Part shown: piece after piece, positions 1-7,727 of the stretch
Numbering within the stretch: position 1 is the first letter of the stretch
Layout: each line of letters starts with the position of its first letter
Assembly (NCBI GenBank): GCA_002169865.1
Contig: NHIC01000007.1
Span: 3,447-28,325, forward strand
Length of the DNA: 24,879 nt
Origin: Flavobacteriaceae bacterium TMED179
GTDB lineage: Bacteria; Bacteroidota; Bacteroidia; Flavobacteriales; Flavobacteriaceae
Direction of reading: 5' to 3'
The notes under the pieces: generated by a model
Told to the model about the DNA's origin: nothing
Seen by the model: only the letters and a program-made list of their open reading frames with translations
The model's database searches: none
Position numbers and translations under genes: made by a program

Positions 1-257
1 TTGTTAATAGTATAAAAATTAATCGTTCTTATGAGGTGTTAGGTGGCCAAGTAAATAGATTTTTGCCTAAAGATCTTTACTTTAAATCAGCTGGAGGAGC
101 TGAAACTACATTGGAAATTAATTTAGACAAAGAAAAAATATCGGATTCTTTTAAAGTATTTTATGATGATTCAATTGAAGGAAGAGCATTAATAAATTTA
201 AAAAAGCGAAAAAGAATTACAATAAAAATTTTAAAAACATTAAAATTATTAAAATAG
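1..257 (+). CDS. C-terminal part of an unidentified protein (5' end outside window)
   Basis: The reading frame is open from the left edge (first full codon at base 3) to a TAG at 255-257, giving about 84 residues. A GTG lies at base 36, but coding-like sequence (residues VNSIKINRSYE) continues upstream of it, so this is most likely the tail of a longer gene and not a small gene. The end is strongly basic (KKRKRITIKILKTLKLLK). I do not recognise the family, and no catalytic motif is visible in this part. Its stop codon directly abuts the ATG of the aldolase at 258, so it probably belongs to the same polysaccharide operon. Confidence 0.6.
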   Translation, partial: VNSIKINRSYEVLGGQVNRFLPKDLYFKSAGGAETTLEINLDKEKISDSFKVFYDDSIEGRALINLKKRKRITIKILKTLKLLK

Positions 258-1028
258 ATGGATAGAAAATCACTTAAAAATGCATTGAGAAATCGAGAGA
301 AACTTTTTGGAGCATGGGTTTCATATGCTGAACCTTCAATAACTGAAACATTTGCTAAAGCAGGATTTGATTTTTTAGCAATTGATATGGAGCATTCTAC
401 TATAACCCTTCCTCAAGCTCAAAGAATTATGGCAGCGAGTCAATCTTATGGTGTACCATGTTTGCCAAGACCAGTATCACATTCAAATGATTATTTTAAA
501 CCAATATTAGAGTCAGGTGCAGATGGTCTTTTAGTTCAAATGGTAAATAATCCTGAAGAGGTAGAAAATATAATTAACTATCTTAAATATCCTCCAATTG
601 GAAAAAGAAGCTATGGTGTAAATCGAGCACAAGAATATGGATTTCAATTTAATGAGTATATATCTAAATGGAATAATGAATCTTGCCTAATAATACAAGT
701 GGAATCAATTGAAGCAGTGAAAAATATTGAAGACTTGTTGTCTTATGATGAAATAGATGGTGTAATGATTGGGCCTCTGGATATATCTGGCTCACTAGGA
801 GTTCCTGGAGAAACAAACCATCCAAAAGTAATTGAAGCCTCTAAAAAAGTAATTTCTGCATGTAAAAAACACGGTAAAAGTTGCGGAACTCAAATAGCCG
901 ATCCAAACCGTAAAAGTGTAGAGGTACTTTTTGATTTAGGTTATACGTATGCTATTTTAGGATCTGATTTATTTGTTTTATGGAAATGGGCAGAAGAAAT
1001 GAAAAATATTATTTCAAACAAAAATTAA
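258..1028 (+). CDS. HpcH/HpaI-family aldolase (2-keto-3-deoxy acid aldolase type)
   Basis: A 256-residue protein with the full-length TIM-barrel pattern of the HpcH/HpaI aldolase/citrate-lyase family. Members reversibly join pyruvate (or a related enolate) to an aldehyde to give a 2-keto-3-deoxy acid. Visible family features are IDMEHS with H46, R71 after a 'CLPRP' segment, 'QVES' with the metal-ligand Glu E149, and 'GPLDIS' with the metal-ligand Asp D175. The ATG follows the preceding stop without a gap. Downstream are two short-chain dehydrogenases and a CMP-sugar synthetase, so the likely job is forming a 3-deoxy-2-ulosonic acid for a surface glycan and not catabolism. The direction and the substrate are inferred from context; the family call is secure. 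Confidence 0.88.
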   Translation: MDRKSLKNALRNREKLFGAWVSYAEPSITETFAKAGFDFLAIDMEHSTITLPQAQRIMAASQSYGVPCLPRPVSHSNDYFKPILESGADGLLVQMVNNPEEVENIINYLKYPPIGKRSYGVNRAQEYGFQFNEYISKWNNESCLIIQVESIEAVKNIEDLLSYDEIDGVMIGPLDISGSLGVPGETNHPKVIEASKKVISACKKHGKSCGTQIADPNRKSVEVLFDLGYTYAILGSDLFVLWKWAEEMKNIISNKN

Positions 1029-1104
1029 GGATAATATCAAATTTGAACAAACAAGTAAAATTGATTAGAAAATTTTAATCTTGAATTTCAAAAAAGAATG
1101 AAAA

Positions 1105-1881
1105 ATGTATTTAGAGAAATTATTTAATTTAAAAGGTAAGGTTGCGGCTATAATTGGAGCAGGGGGTCATTTATGTAGTGAAATGGCTAAATCTTTTGCC
1201 AGAGCAGGATCTAAAGTAGCGATCATTGATCTAAGACTTCATAAGGCCCAAGACGTAGAACAAGAAATTAATGAAGAAGGGTTTAATGATACCATTTCTT
1301 TAACCCTTGATGTTTCTGTAAAAGAAGACCATCATAAGGTTTTGAATGAAATAATAAATAAATTTGAAACTTTAGATATTCTTGTTAACGGTGCTGGTAT
1401 TAATGGATCTACTCCTTTTTTAGATATTGAAGAAAAAGAATGGGATAATATTATGAATTCTCAAATAAAAGGGACCTTTTATGGTTGTCAGGTTTTTGGT
1501 GAATATATGCTTAAAAATAAAAAAGGCTCTATCATCAATATTTCATCTGCTTCTGCAGGCCCGCCTCTATCTAAAGCTTTTACTTATTCGGCAGCAAAAG
1601 CTGGGATAAAAAACTTAACTCAAAATTTAGGTAGAGAATGGGGAACAAAAGGTGTTCGAGTTAACGCAATACGACCGGGATTTTTTCCAACAGATTGGAA
1701 TTTGAAAAACTTTATTGATGATGATCGGAAAAAAGCAATTCTGGGACACACTCCTATGAATCGCTTTGGAACAACTAATGAATTAACTGGTGCAATACTA
1801 TGGTTAGCATCTGATGCTTCCAGTTTTGTAACTGGGGCGGAGATTACTGTTGATGGAGGCTATTCATGTATGACCATTTGA
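1105..1881 (+). CDS. Short-chain dehydrogenase/reductase (SDR), first of pair
   Basis: A 258-residue classical SDR, the usual length. The cofactor motif near the N-terminus is unusual: GAGGHLC at residues 18-24, where the last Gly of the related GxGGHLG pattern is Cys. The rest is canonical: NGAG at 95-98, S148, Y161 and K165 as the Ser-Tyr-Lys set, an 'RPGFF' segment after the core and a terminal 'VDGG'. Members of this group oxidise or reduce a sugar (or sugar-acid) carbonyl with NAD(P). A 76-bp gap separates it from the aldolase. It is followed 2 nt later by a second SDR. By position it probably modifies the aldehyde precursor or the keto-acid product of the aldolase. The substrate cannot be read from sequence. 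Confidence 0.88.
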   Translation: MYLEKLFNLKGKVAAIIGAGGHLCSEMAKSFARAGSKVAIIDLRLHKAQDVEQEINEEGFNDTISLTLDVSVKEDHHKVLNEIINKFETLDILVNGAGINGSTPFLDIEEKEWDNIMNSQIKGTFYGCQVFGEYMLKNKKGSIINISSASAGPPLSKAFTYSAAKAGIKNLTQNLGREWGTKGVRVNAIRPGFFPTDWNLKNFIDDDRKKAILGHTPMNRFGTTNELTGAILWLASDASSFVTGAEITVDGGYSCMTI

Positions 1882-1883
1882 TT

Positions 1884-2636
1884 ATGAAAGAAAATAAAAT
1901 AGCAATAGTTACTGGAGGTAATCGAGGCATTGGTCTTGGAATTACTAAATCTTTTATTGATGAAGGCTATAAAGTTATTGTCGGAGCAAGAAAAGACAGG
2001 AAGCTAAAGGATATTTTTGGAGAAAAAGTTTTTTTTGTAAAAACGGATGTTCGTGAAGAAAAAGCGCATCATACTTTAGTTAATATTGCTATAAAAAAAT
2101 TTGGACGTTTAGATGTTTATATTAATAATGCAGGATATTCTTTTTGGAAACCTATTTCTGAAATAAATGAAGAGTTTTTAGGCGATTTATTAGATACAAA
2201 CCTAAAAGGCACCTTTTGGGGCTGCAAAGCTGCAGCAAGTGTTATGAAATCTAAAGCATCAATAATTAATGTTTCAAGTATTGCTGGGAAAAGAGGATCA
2301 AGTAACAACTCTGCTTACGTGGCTTCTAAGTTTGGAGTCAACGGTCTTACACAATCTCTTGCAAAAGAGCTAGGTCCCAGAAATATTCGAGTTAATGCAG
2401 TTTGTCCTGTACTCATTGCCACAGAAGGATTAATAGAAGCTCTTGAACTGGAATATGCGCCAGGTAGGGGTGATCCCAATACTTTTATTTCAAATTTCAC
2501 AAAATCAAATTCTGCACTTTTAAGAATGCCGACAGAATTAGAGGTAGGGCAAACATGTTTGTATTTAGCTTCAGATAATGCCAGTGCTATAACAGGTCAA
2601 TGCATTAACGTTGACTGTGGAGTTTTGCCTCAATAA
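1884..2636 (+). CDS. Short-chain dehydrogenase/reductase (SDR), second of pair
   Basis: A 250-residue classical SDR (numbering from the ATG at 1884). It has a perfect TGGNRGIG cofactor motif (10-17), NNAG at 81-84, and S132, Y145 and K149 as the catalytic set, with a terminal 'VDCG'. An in-frame ATG at 1866 would add six residues, overlap the previous gene by 16 nt, and has GGAGG 6 nt upstream. However, that GGAGG encodes the conserved VDGG of the upstream SDR, so I prefer 1884, 2 nt after the previous stop. It is clearly diverged from its neighbour, so this is not a recent tandem duplication. It is likely an NAD(P)-dependent step in the same ulosonic-acid or sugar pathway; substrate unknown. 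Confidence 0.88.
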   Translation: MKENKIAIVTGGNRGIGLGITKSFIDEGYKVIVGARKDRKLKDIFGEKVFFVKTDVREEKAHHTLVNIAIKKFGRLDVYINNAGYSFWKPISEINEEFLGDLLDTNLKGTFWGCKAAASVMKSKASIINVSSIAGKRGSSNNSAYVASKFGVNGLTQSLAKELGPRNIRVNAVCPVLIATEGLIEALELEYAPGRGDPNTFISNFTKSNSALLRMPTELEVGQTCLYLASDNASAITGQCINVDCGVLPQ

Positions 2637-2642
2637 TAAATC

Positions 2643-3404
2643 ATGGATATTGTAGCCGTCATACCAGCTCATTTAGCTTCCTTAAGATTGGGGAGAAAAA
2701 TATTAATTGACATAAACGGTCTTCCCATGATTGAGCATGTTAGAAGAAGAGTACTTTTATCTAAAAGGATTAAAGAAATTTATGTAGCTACTGGAGATGA
2801 TGAAATTAAAAATGTTGTAGAATCTCATGGAGGGAAAGTAATTTTAACAAAAAAAAATCATAAAAATGGAACTTATAGGGTTGCCGAAGCAATTTCAAAT
2901 GTTAGTTGCTCTCATGTTATTTTAATTCAAGGGGATGAACCACTTTTAATACCAGATTATATAGACATTTTTGTTGAGGAAATGAATAAATCCAACACGG
3001 ATAAAATGTGGAATGCAGTAACTGACATAATTGATATGGATGGCGCTAAAGAACCCTCTATAGTTAAATGTTTTCTGGATGTAAATAAACATATTATATC
3101 ATGCTTTAGAAAAACTCCAGTTTTTTCTGACTACTCAAAATTAACAAATACGTTATACAAAATACAAGGATTAATAGCCTATGATGTAACTTTTTTAAAT
3201 AAATTAATAAGCCTAAAAGATACTAGTTTTTCAAAGCTTGAGTCAATTGAACAGATGAAAGCTATTGAACATGGTTACAAAATAAAATCAATAAAACTAC
3301 CATCAAGTTTTCCATCAGTTAACACAGAACTAGAGTTAGAAATTGTAAAGTCTTTTTTAGACGATAATAACAGACAAAAAAAGTTATTTAAAAGAATAAT
3401 TTAA
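2643..3404 (+). CDS. KdsB-like CMP-sugar synthetase (3-deoxy-ulosonate cytidylyltransferase family)
   Basis: A 253-residue nucleotidyltransferase, the usual KdsB length. KdsB enzymes activate Kdo with CTP to CMP-Kdo in the cytoplasm. The N-terminal nucleotide-binding segment is PAHLASLRLGRK (8-19). QGDEP at 96-100 carries the expected metal-binding Asp D98, and the C-terminal half has the family pattern ESIEQMKAIEHGYKIK followed by 'VNTELELE'. Two family-typical positions differ: RLPxK is RLGRK, and the GTDR/GTER motif is NGTYR (75-79). It lies in an aldolase/SDR operon without kdsA, so it may activate a non-Kdo ulosonic acid. Six nt separate it from the SDR and 1 nt from the GSCFA gene. The family call is firm; the substrate is open. 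Confidence 0.82.
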   Translation: MDIVAVIPAHLASLRLGRKILIDINGLPMIEHVRRRVLLSKRIKEIYVATGDDEIKNVVESHGGKVILTKKNHKNGTYRVAEAISNVSCSHVILIQGDEPLLIPDYIDIFVEEMNKSNTDKMWNAVTDIIDMDGAKEPSIVKCFLDVNKHIISCFRKTPVFSDYSKLTNTLYKIQGLIAYDVTFLNKLISLKDTSFSKLESIEQMKAIEHGYKIKSIKLPSSFPSVNTELELEIVKSFLDDNNRQKKLFKRII

Positions 3405-3405
3405 A

Positions 3406-4395
3406 ATGCAAAAAATGTTAAGGAGAATTAAAGATATTTTAAAAGATTTCTCTAGTCAAATTAAAAGATTTTTTCCTGGAGAGATTTCGGGAGACGTAAA
3501 AAATAATTTATCAAAAAATCAAATTTATCCTATTGGTGTTAACTTAATTAAAGTCCTTAATGAAGATTCCAAACATAGACTTAAAGATTTAAATTTCTCG
3601 AAAGAACTAAATATTGCATCTATTGGAACATGTTTTGCTGAAGAACTTTCAGGATATTTTAATAACCAAAATAAGAATTATAAATATCTAAGCTTAGAAA
3701 AGAATGTTTTTAATTTTTCAGCAAATTGGGGCAGAGTTTACACTGTTAGAAATTTACTTCAAATTATTTTATATTCTCTAGATAATAATTCAATACCTAT
3801 AAATGTTGAGAAGTATAAGGAATACTTTTTTGATCCTTTAAGAGAGTATTCAACAGGCACTTTTCCGAGTAGGGAAAAAGCAATTTATGAAATCGAAAAT
3901 CATCGAGAACTAAGCAAACAAGTTTTTTTTAAAGCAGATATATTAATAATTACGATTGGTCAAAATGAATTTTGGCATGATTCACAAATGGATATTGCTT
4001 GGGGAAGTACACCTCCATTATCTTTAAGAAAAAGTAATCAAAGGTTCAAGGCAGTTGAGTATTCTTTTAGTCAAAATTTTAAGGATTTGGATTATGTAAT
4101 TAAAAATTTAAAAAAATTTAATCCGAACTTGAAAATTATATTTACAGTCAGTCCAGTTGCTGAGTATGCAACTTTTTTGAATAATAATATAGTTTCTCAA
4201 GCATTTGCTGGAAAGGCTATATTAAGAGGGGTTTTACACGAAATCATTCCAAAATACGATGGTATTTTTTACTTCCCATCTTTTGAGTATGTATTGACTG
4301 ATAATCCAAATTCATTTATCTCAGATAATAGACATGTAAAACGTTTTAAAGTCAATCAAATAATCCAATCTCTCGAAAAGGCAATGCTTAAGTAA
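3406..4395 (+). CDS. GSCFA-domain (SGNH-like) protein
   Basis: A 329-residue protein. After a basic N-terminal stretch it carries the GSCFA block, here as IGTCFAEE (73-80, Thr in place of the usual Ser). It also has ITIGQNEFWHD (182-192), FTVSPV (246-251) and a late DNRHVKR segment (307-313) with H310. The GSCFA family is thought to share the SGNH/GDSL hydrolase fold, and the late Asp/His block fits that. Such proteins recur in polysaccharide loci, but a proven reaction is not known to me; acyl transfer to or removal from a sugar is a reasonable guess. It starts 1 nt after the KdsB-like gene, indicating co-translation. A 124-nt gap with T-rich runs follows. Confidence 0.8.
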   Translation: MQKMLRRIKDILKDFSSQIKRFFPGEISGDVKNNLSKNQIYPIGVNLIKVLNEDSKHRLKDLNFSKELNIASIGTCFAEELSGYFNNQNKNYKYLSLEKNVFNFSANWGRVYTVRNLLQIILYSLDNNSIPINVEKYKEYFFDPLREYSTGTFPSREKAIYEIENHRELSKQVFFKADILIITIGQNEFWHDSQMDIAWGSTPPLSLRKSNQRFKAVEYSFSQNFKDLDYVIKNLKKFNPNLKIIFTVSPVAEYATFLNNNIVSQAFAGKAILRGVLHEIIPKYDGIFYFPSFEYVLTDNPNSFISDNRHVKRFKVNQIIQSLEKAMLK

Positions 4396-4519
4396 TTGCG
4401 AGATCAAACTTTTTTTTATTTTTTAAAAACTTAAATAAAGATTCAACATTAAAGCGAATAAAATATTTTCTATTGTAAGAAAAAATCAAACCTTCTATCT
4501 CGAAAAGGTTAATCTCTAC

Positions 4520-6079
4520 TTGTCAGAACTTAACGTTTTAAATGCAAGCTATTTTTGGTGGTCTTTTAATTTGAGCTCTAAAAATCCATTAAGCACAACT
4601 TTTGTAAATAAAATGGTTGACATATTAGCCTTATTAGATTTAGATAGAGATGAAAATGAACTTTCTCCTAATTCCTTGAGCTTTTCAATTGCCCAAAAAA
4701 AAATATTAAATGAATACTTTGGTAGAAAAGAGAGTTATTTCGTTAAGGCTTCTTTTTTTTTGAGTGAAAGTTTTCAATCATTTTTAGATTTTGTAACAGC
4801 AATATTCAGGTTATTTCAAATTTTATTTTTTTTCATAACAATGAAAAAAAATAAAATCAAATATAATATTCTCCTTTTTACATTTATAGATGGCACAGAT
4901 AGAGATGAAAAGGATCCTTATTTTGGAAATTTAAAAGATCTTATTGGAAAGGAAGATTCAAATAGATTTGTAGGCTATTTATATTATTTATATCGTCCTT
5001 TTTTCAAGATGAGTAAGATACTCAAAGAAGAAAAACCACCTCATAATTATGTATACAGCTATCTTAAGATTCAAGATTATTTATGGTGTTTTATTCAAAT
5101 CATTAGGGCTTTCTTTTTTAAAGTAAAAAAAGTTCATTTTTCATATAACAATAAACCGATTTTACTAGAAAAGCTCATTAGAGAAACAATGCTATCGGAA
5201 ATATCCAAAGGGTTAATTGAAAATCTTCTAATATTTAGAGCCTTTAAACGATTAAGTATAGATAAATCTCTTGAAAGAATAATTTACCCTTTTGAAAATA
5301 AATCTTTAGAAAAACTTCTTTTATTAGGCTTATCACCTAATATTAAAAAAATAGGTTATCAACATTCATCTATAACACCGAGACATTTATCATTCCTGTT
5401 GTCCAAAACAGAAATTTTGAAAACCCCATTACCAGATAAGATTATTACATTAGGTGGAATTACTGAAAAATGGCTTACTGAGAAAGGAAATTTTCCAATG
5501 AATAAAGTAAGCCAAGGAGTAGCTCTTAGAAGTTTTAGTAGAGATAAATACCTTATGAAAAAATCATTTAAGCCTGATTCGGCAAAATTACTTTTTGTTT
5601 TTTCATCAGGCTTAAATGAAATTATAAGAACAGTTGATTTTTTGAAAGGAATTTCTAATTCTCACCGTTTCATTTATAAATTTAAATTTCACGTAAATTT
5701 TCCAATTGATTTATTGGGACAAGAGATTCAAGATTGGATTCATAAAAAAGTACATTTTATTTCAAATGAGACCTTGATTAATGAATTTGAATGGGCTGAC
5801 ATAATGGTTTATATTTCCTCAACCGCAGTGCTAGAATCCCTTATATGTAACCTTCCGGTTATAAGACTCGATATTGATAAATTTAACTCTAATCCACTTT
5901 TAAATCAGAAACCACCATTATTCAGAGAGGTTAAATCACATAAAGATTTTATCCAAACAATTTCTGAAATATCATATCTTAGTGATAATGAAAAAAAGTC
6001 AATGGCATTAAAATCAAAAAAATTTGCAGAGTTGTACATGGTGCCCAAAGAAAATTTTAATTTAGAAATGTTTTCCTGA
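4520..6079 (+). CDS. Surface carbohydrate biosynthesis protein, GT-B/Kdo-transferase-like (TIGR04326-like), 5' end uncertain
   Basis: A protein of about 519 residues from a TTG at 4520. Recognisable blocks are 'SYFWWSFNL' (10-18), YPFENKSLEKLL (256-267), IGYQHSSITPRH (278-289) and 'STAVLESLICNLPVI' (434-448). From memory these resemble surface-carbohydrate biosynthesis proteins of TIGR04326 and, more distantly, capsule Kdo- or glycerol-phosphate-transferase folds. Close homologues appear to have several dozen residues before the WW motif. Here no ATG or GTG is available upstream, although the frame stays open to 4439 and reads protein-like (KNQTFYLEKVNLY). The first in-frame ATG (4613) would remove the WW motif. 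Either the start is non-standard or the 5' end is damaged. Runs A9 (4695-4703) and T9 (4753-4761) lie inside. It could be the transferase for the CMP-ulosonic acid made upstream (inference). Confidence 0.65.
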   Translation: MSELNVLNASYFWWSFNLSSKNPLSTTFVNKMVDILALLDLDRDENELSPNSLSFSIAQKKILNEYFGRKESYFVKASFFLSESFQSFLDFVTAIFRLFQILFFFITMKKNKIKYNILLFTFIDGTDRDEKDPYFGNLKDLIGKEDSNRFVGYLYYLYRPFFKMSKILKEEKPPHNYVYSYLKIQDYLWCFIQIIRAFFFKVKKVHFSYNNKPILLEKLIRETMLSEISKGLIENLLIFRAFKRLSIDKSLERIIYPFENKSLEKLLLLGLSPNIKKIGYQHSSITPRHLSFLLSKTEILKTPLPDKIITLGGITEKWLTEKGNFPMNKVSQGVALRSFSRDKYLMKKSFKPDSAKLLFVFSSGLNEIIRTVDFLKGISNSHRFIYKFKFHVNFPIDLLGQEIQDWIHKKVHFISNETLINEFEWADIMVYISSTAVLESLICNLPVIRLDIDKFNSNPLLNQKPPLFREVKSHKDFIQTISEISYLSDNEKKSMALKSKKFAELYMVPKENFNLEMFS

Positions 6080-6897
6080 TGGATATAATAAACTCCATAC
6101 ATACAAATTTAATTTCCAGGAAAAAGGAATTCTTCGGTAATAAACCTTTTCCATATATTATTTTGGATGATTTTTTAGAGAAAAATTATTTTCAATTACT
6201 TGAAAAACAGATTTCAAAAAACGATTACCTCAAAAAAGGGAAAACTTTTAATTCTGATTTAGAGCTAAATAAAAAAATTAGTTTAAATACTGACTTGCCA
6301 GAAATAATTTCAAATATTACAAATGTTTTAAATAGTAATGATTGGTTAGAAGTATTGAAATCTTTAACAGATATACAATCTCTGAAAAGCACTAAAGTTG
6401 GGAACACAAAACTTGCAAATTATCACGAAATGGGATCCGACGGTTTTCTTGGATCCCATGTTGATCATTCATTAGATCCTGATACTGGAAGACCTCATGT
6501 ACTAAATATAATTTTATATTTGTCTTCTGAATGGAAAGAGGAATTTGGCGGAGCTACTTTACTTTTTAATAAAAATGGAAGAAAAGTAAAGGCTCAAATC
6601 ACTTACAAAAAAAATCGTGCAGTCATATTTCTTCATACCCCTTATAGTTTTCATGGAGTAGAAAAATTAAACAATAATTTTGAGATCAAAAGAAAGTCAT
6701 TATATGTTGATTATTATTCGGAGACATTGGAGCCATTTAATCATATAAATTTAGATTTTCCTAACAATTGGTTTTCCCATGGGACGACATTTGTTCTTCC
6801 TAAAACAAGTGATTATTTGAAGCTAAAAAACTGGAGATATACAAAGTCATTGTTAATGTACAATATTAATAGAGTTAAAACTAGCTTTATACTTTGA
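6079..6897 (+). CDS. 2-oxoglutarate/Fe(II)-dependent oxygenase (prolyl-4-hydroxylase-like fold)
   Basis: A 272-residue protein with the iron- and 2OG-binding set of the superfamily: HxD as H127-V-D129, a distal H192 (YSFHGVEK) and the 2OG-anchoring R205 (KRKSLY). The segment 'FGGATLLF' before the distal His is also typical. Such enzymes hydroxylate or otherwise oxidise an unactivated carbon using O2 and 2-oxoglutarate. The ATG shares its A with the preceding TGA (TGATG), implying translational coupling to the surface-carbohydrate protein, and the next gene also overlaps. A role in modifying a sugar, a lipid carrier or a polymer in this pathway is inferred; no substrate-specific feature is visible. 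Confidence 0.82.
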   Translation: MDIINSIHTNLISRKKEFFGNKPFPYIILDDFLEKNYFQLLEKQISKNDYLKKGKTFNSDLELNKKISLNTDLPEIISNITNVLNSNDWLEVLKSLTDIQSLKSTKVGNTKLANYHEMGSDGFLGSHVDHSLDPDTGRPHVLNIILYLSSEWKEEFGGATLLFNKNGRKVKAQITYKKNRAVIFLHTPYSFHGVEKLNNNFEIKRKSLYVDYYSETLEPFNHINLDFPNNWFSHGTTFVLPKTSDYLKLKNWRYTKSLLMYNINRVKTSFIL

Positions 6898-7727
6898 CAA
6901 TTTCTGTTGTTATTCCAACTATTGGGAATAGAAATTTATTTCCAACTCTTTTGTCTTTAAAAAATAGTTCTATTAAGATAGATGAAATCATAATTTCAGC
7001 ACCTACTCAAAATAAATTAGATAAAAACGAACTCCAAAAAATAAAAAACGTAAGAATACACATTTCAAAATTTAGAGGCCAAGTTATACAAAGAATAGAA
7101 GGATTTAAAATTACCAATTGTGATATAGTTGTTCAATTAGATGATGATATTATTTTGGAAAAATACTGCCTAGAACTACTTTATGAAGAAATAAAAAATA
7201 AATCTGATACTTCGATCTCACCAAACTTAATTGATAGTGTTAGTAATAGATCTATTTATCTAGAGAAAAAAGGATTAAAAAAGTATTTGTTTAATAAAAT
7301 TATGGGATTTAATAGTGATGAAAAAAGAGGTAAAATTGGTTTGGGAGGATTTCAATATTACCCGGTATTAAATTTTAATTCTAACATATTATTAGATTCT
7401 GAATGGCTTGTAGGAGGATGTGTTATGCACCATAAAAAAAACTTAATTCTAAGCAATTATTTCTCTTTTAATGGGAAAGCATATTGCGAGGATTTATTTC
7501 ATTCAATTGAATTAAAAAAAAGAGGGGTTAAATTAAGTTTGCTCTCCTCTGCAACAGCATTTCTTAAATTAACTACTAAAACGCCTGATATTATTCCCTT
7601 TTTTAAGGAATTAAAAAGTGACTATCTTATCAGAAAAGAACTTGTAAAGCAAAATGGACTAAATTATAATAGAATGCTCATTGGTTATTTGTTTATCATC
7701 ATGAATTTTTTTTTTAAGAGTAAATGA
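6894..7727 (+). CDS. Family 2 glycosyltransferase
   Basis: A 277-residue GT-A protein. SVVIPTIGNR (4-13) is the nucleotide-binding N-terminus, QLDDDI (81-86) contains the metal-binding Asp cluster, and WLVGGCVMHH followed by CEDLFHSIELKKRG (198-211) matches the acceptor/catalytic-base region. The C-terminus (residues 261-277, ending FFFKSK) is hydrophobic-basic and may touch the membrane. The start is TTG at 6894, overlapping the previous stop as TTGA; no ATG is available before the conserved N-terminus. A run of ten T (7706-7715) lies near the 3' end, just before the ATGA overlap with the next gene. It probably adds one sugar to the lipid-linked repeat unit; donor unknown. Confidence 0.85.
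   Translation: MTISVVIPTIGNRNLFPTLLSLKNSSIKIDEIIISAPTQNKLDKNELQKIKNVRIHISKFRGQVIQRIEGFKITNCDIVVQLDDDIILEKYCLELLYEEIKNKSDTSISPNLIDSVSNRSIYLEKKGLKKYLFNKIMGFNSDEKRGKIGLGGFQYYPVLNFNSNILLDSEWLVGGCVMHHKKNLILSNYFSFNGKAYCEDLFHSIELKKRGVKLSLLSSATAFLKLTTKTPDIIPFFKELKSDYLIRKELVKQNGLNYNRMLIGYLFIIMNFFFKSK

Noticed and set aside
1063..1080. 18-base near-palindrome GATTAGAAAATTTTAATC between the aldolase and the first SDR
   Set aside because: All A/T in the centre with no T-run after it, and such palindromes are expected by chance at this base composition; neither a terminator nor an operator can be supported.
1866..1883. Start of the second SDR at 1866, with GGAGG upstream
   Set aside because: The GGAGG is part of the VDGG codons of the preceding SDR; the ATG at 1884 gives the usual SDR N-terminal length. 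Not fully excluded.
1105..2636. Tandem duplication of SDR genes
   Set aside because: The two proteins differ through most of their length, including the cofactor motif and C-terminal region; they are separate paralogues, not a recent duplication.
4371..4508. 11-base repeat TCTCGAAAAGG at 4371-4381 and 4498-4508, flanking the gap before the surface-carbohydrate gene
   Set aside because: It is short, and both copies fall in Leu-Glu-Lys codons in AT-rich sequence, so chance is likely; no other duplicated sequence was seen around it.
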